Source of the DNA: Streptomyces ureilyticus
GTDB taxonomy: Bacteria > Actinomycetota > Actinomycetes > Streptomycetales > Streptomycetaceae
Assembly: GCF_011045025.1 (NCBI RefSeq)
Contig: NZ_JAAKZX010000055.1
Span: 1-49,479 of the forward strand
Length of the DNA stretch: 49,479 bases
Direction of reading: 5' to 3'
Positions 47,047 through 49,479 of the stretch are shown one piece after another. The position numbers and the translations under genes are program-made. The stretch's first letter is position 1. Each line of letters opens with the position of its first letter. The notes under the pieces are model-generated. The model searched no databases and was not told the DNA's origin. It saw only the letters and a list, made by a program, of their open reading frames with translations.

Positions 47047-49479
47047 GGAAGCAGGGCCGGGCGGCTTCAGGGCCACGGCGTTGTGCGTGGTGTGCGAGTC
47101 GTACGACGACTCACGAACGTTTCCTCAACTGGTGGGCGCGAAGGCCCAGATGAAGGAGATCGCCGGGCTTCTCGAAGAACTGGGCTTCGAGGTACGGCTG
47201 GTGGGCGACGGCAGTCCGGACCGGGCGGCCTTCGACCGGGAGGTCGAGGAGTGGAGCGAGGGCTGGCGGCGGACGGGCGGCCGAGGGCCCGCGCTGATCC
47301 TGTGGTCGGGGCACGGCGTTCTCGCGGACGACGAACTCCGCCTCGTCCTCCGCGACTTGGAGCCCGGCGATCACGTGGTGACACGGAAGGTGCGCATCCG
47401 TCAGCAGGGCGTCTCCACCGAGGATTTGATCAGTTACGCGGTGGCCTCCGAGGCCGACCAGATTCTGGTGCTCGTCGACACCTGTTACTCGGGAGACGGA
47501 GTCGGGGACAGTGTCCGGACGGCTCTGAAGCACTGGTCGGAGATCTCCCTCCCGCCCGGCCGCACGAAGTGGCTCGGCGCCATGGCGAGTTGCCAGCGGA
47601 ACGAGCCCTCGGACGGCGACGGCCCACTGTTCCGGGCACTGGCCGAGGTGCTGCGGGACGGGCCGAAGACCGATAAGTACCTGAGCGCGTGGAGTACGCA
47701 CAACGAACTCGTCAGCGGGGTCGAGTTGTTGGCCGCCCTGCCCACCAGGTGGGTGGCGGAGGGACAGCGACCCGCACGTGCGGCGGTAGGCGACGAGCGG
47801 CCGGCGTTCCCCAACCCGCTTGCCAGGCCCGGGGCCCCGCCTGTTCTCGTGGAGCACCTGGTGCTCGCGGCGCGTGGGGTGGGGCATCGGGAGGAAGGGT
47901 GGTTCTTCACCGGGCGGCGGCGGGTTCTCGGGAAGATCGTCGCGTGGATGAAGGCGGCGGCTCCCGGGCTCTTTCTCGTGACAGGGCCGGCGGGGTGCGG
48001 CAAGTCGGCGGTACTGGGGCGTATCGCGACGCTTGCGGTACGCGAGCAGCGGGAGGAGGCGGAACGGCAAGGGGCGCTCCGGGACGGGGACCCGGATCCG
48101 GGGGTGCGGGAGCCTCGGTCCTTCGCGGCGGTGCATCTACGGGGGCTCAACGCGACGCAGGCGGCGGTGGAGCTGGCCGCTCAGCTGGGCCTCCGGGAGC
48201 CGAAGAGCGCGGATGCCTTCCGGGCCGAGCTGCGGGAGCTGCCCGCACTTCCCGTGGTGGTCCTCGACGGTCTCGACGAGGTGCCGTCCGAGCACACACA
48301 GGGCGTGATCGAGGAGCTGGTCTTTCCGCTGAGCCGGCTGGTTCCGGTGCTGGTCGGTTCGCGGGAACGGCCCTTCCGCGCCAAGCTGGTGGAGGGCGAG
48401 ACCCTTCCGGAGGCGCTGGTCCGGTACGTCGGGGCCGGTGTCACCACCGTGGATCTCGAGGACGAGCCGGACACGCGGCAGGACATCACCGGGTACGTAC
48501 GGCGGCGCTGCGAGGCCGCGGAGGTCGACGGGGCCGGCGTCGCCGAAGCCCTCGCGGCTCGGGCCACGGCACAGGACGGCGGGTTCCTCTTCGCCAGGCT
48601 CGTGACGGGCTTCCTCATCTCACGGCTCCGGAACGAGGAGTCCGAGGGGGCCGTCAGCAGTGACGACCTGCTTGCCGGGCTGCCGGACTCCGTGGAGGCC
48701 GCCTTCGAGGAGGACCTGCGGTCCGGCCCGACGCGGACCCGCGACGACGGCACCGAACTCCCCACAGCGGCAAGGGACCTGCTCACGGCTCTCGCGTGGG
48801 CGGCCGGCCGGGGTATGCCGGCCGGAGGGGTGTGGGAGGCGGTGGCCTCGGCACTGGGCGGGCACGACGCGGGTTCCGCCTATGCCGAGAGCGACGTGGA
48901 CTGGGTGCTGTCCTCGTACGGCCGCTACATCGTCGAGGACGGCGAGGGCTCCGAAGCCGTGTACCGGCTGTATCACCGGGAGTTCATCTCGTATCTGAGA
49001 AACCGCGAACGGGCTGGGGACACAGCCGGGGCGGTGGTGCTGCGGGCGGTCGTGGATCTCGTCAGGCGGCAGGCGACGGTCGGGGACTGGGATCCGGTCG
49101 ATCCATACGTACGGAGTTGGCTGGCCACGCACGCAGTGTGGGCCAGGGGGCCCGGCATCGACATATTGCGTGAACTCGTCGCATGGGACAGGGACAGCGC
49201 CATCCCGCATCTCGCAGAGGCACTCCATGACTCGGCGGTCTCCTTGTCGAAGAGCGGAAACCGCGAGGCGGCGGTGGAACTCTCCCGCGAGGCGGCCGAC
49301 ATCTACACCGGACTGGCTGAAGCCGACGCCGCTGCCTACCTCCCCAACCTCGCCACCTCCCTCAACAACCTCGCCACACACCTGGCGGAGACCGGAGACC
49401 GACAAGGCGCCCTCGAACCCGCCCACGAAGCCACCCGCATCTACACCCAACTCGCCCAAACCAACCCCGCCGCCTACCT
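47039..49479 (+). CDS. Caspase-like protease fused to STAND/NACHT NTPase and TPRs (runs off window)
   Basis: At least 813 residues from GTG 47039, open at the window end. Residues ~10-235 are a C14 caspase-like domain: ATALCVVCESYDD, AKAQMKEIAGLLEELGFEV, LILWSGHGVL (His92), ILVLVDTCYSGDG (Cys149) and WLGAMASCQRNEPS. A linker ends in FTGRRRVLGKIVAWM, the usual entry to STAND NTPases. Walker A is GPAGCGKS (316-323) and Walker B is LPVVVLDGLDEV (Asp410-Glu414). YRLYHREFISYLRNR (~642-654) closes the winged-helix part. From ~725 TPRs begin (AVSLSKSGNREAAVELSREA, then LATHLAETGDRQGALEPAHEA). This is the architecture of NLR-like sensors that fire a protease on sensing a trigger. The trigger and substrate are unknown. 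Confidence 0.88.
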   Translation, partial: MSEEAGPGGFRATALCVVCESYDDSRTFPQLVGAKAQMKEIAGLLEELGFEVRLVGDGSPDRAAFDREVEEWSEGWRRTGGRGPALILWSGHGVLADDELRLVLRDLEPGDHVVTRKVRIRQQGVSTEDLISYAVASEADQILVLVDTCYSGDGVGDSVRTALKHWSEISLPPGRTKWLGAMASCQRNEPSDGDGPLFRALAEVLRDGPKTDKYLSAWSTHNELVSGVELLAALPTRWVAEGQRPARAAVGDERPAFPNPLARPGAPPVLVEHLVLAARGVGHREEGWFFTGRRRVLGKIVAWMKAAAPGLFLVTGPAGCGKSAVLGRIATLAVREQREEAERQGALRDGDPDPGVREPRSFAAVHLRGLNATQAAVELAAQLGLREPKSADAFRAELRELPALPVVVLDGLDEVPSEHTQGVIEELVFPLSRLVPVLVGSRERPFRAKLVEGETLPEALVRYVGAGVTTVDLEDEPDTRQDITGYVRRRCEAAEVDGAGVAEALAARATAQDGGFLFARLVTGFLISRLRNEESEGAVSSDDLLAGLPDSVEAAFEEDLRSGPTRTRDDGTELPTAARDLLTALAWAAGRGMPAGGVWEAVASALGGHDAGSAYAESDVDWVLSSYGRYIVEDGEGSEAVYRLYHREFISYLRNRERAGDTAGAVVLRAVVDLVRRQATVGDWDPVDPYVRSWLATHAVWARGPGIDILRELVAWDRDSAIPHLAEALHDSAVSLSKSGNREAAVELSREAADIYTGLAEADAAAYLPNLATSLNNLATHLAETGDRQGALEPAHEATRIYTQLAQTNPAAY

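Overview
The window is a high-GC actinomycete chromosome segment, almost certainly Streptomyces. Evidence: a very strong G/C bias at third codon positions, GTG/TTG starts, many 4-nt ATGA/GTGA gene overlaps, a SAM-IV-type riboswitch, Tat and lipobox secretion signals, and the gene order fadD / pimB' / NlpC-P60 / qcrCAB / ctaCDEF / adenosine-kinase-like PfkB / nadA that is typical of actinobacteria.

Layout. (1) 1-9.5 kb, lipid and envelope block: a truncated ArsA/ParA-like ATPase, an SRPBCC protein, a metallophosphoesterase, a long-chain acyl-CoA ligase, a Tat-exported cholesterol oxidase, a PimB'-like mannosyltransferase, a GT87 membrane glycosyltransferase and an HExxH lipoprotein. (2) 9.5-16 kb: two paralogous coiled-coil NlpC/P60 cell-wall hydrolases flanking a hydrolase lipoprotein, a NYN-domain protein, a zinc-ribbon protein, a rhomboid protease and a stand-alone RAM-domain Lrp-like protein. 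(3) 16-21.4 kb: a small secreted protein overlapping a histidine kinase, its OmpR-type regulator, an SLC13-type anion transporter and glycerate kinase. Matching 11-bp phased repeats lie in front of the secreted-protein gene and the transporter gene. (4) 21.3-24 kb: a SufS-like aminotransferase under a SAM-IV riboswitch, then trpD. (5) 24-33.4 kb: the aerobic respiratory chain, ctaE-qcrCAB and ctaCDF, separated by a receiver-like protein and an L,D-transpeptidase lipoprotein. (6) 33.7-40.7 kb: a cysteine desulfurase-TusA fusion, a PfkB sugar/nucleoside kinase, a small protein with a probable leaderless promoter, a membrane protein with a repetitive acidic N-terminus, an ErpA-type Fe-S carrier and NadA. 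Several of these handle sulfur or Fe-S clusters: NadA and the Rieske protein need clusters, and the desulfurases and ErpA can supply them.

(7) 40.7-49.5 kb, accessory or conflict-type region: a Ser/Thr kinase with a PQQ-like beta-propeller, a HigBA-type toxin-antitoxin pair whose toxin carries an in-frame TGA, a DUF234-type ATPase with a nuclease-like C-terminus, and an overlapping two-gene unit. That unit is an LCAT-like alpha/beta hydrolase with a TTA (bldA) codon, followed by a caspase-like protease fused to a STAND/NACHT-type NTPase and TPRs that runs off the window. This last pair is the best candidate for an undescribed immunity or programmed-cell-death system.

No tRNA, rRNA, CRISPR array, transposase or integrase was recognised. 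All family assignments come from reading motifs; nothing was searched.
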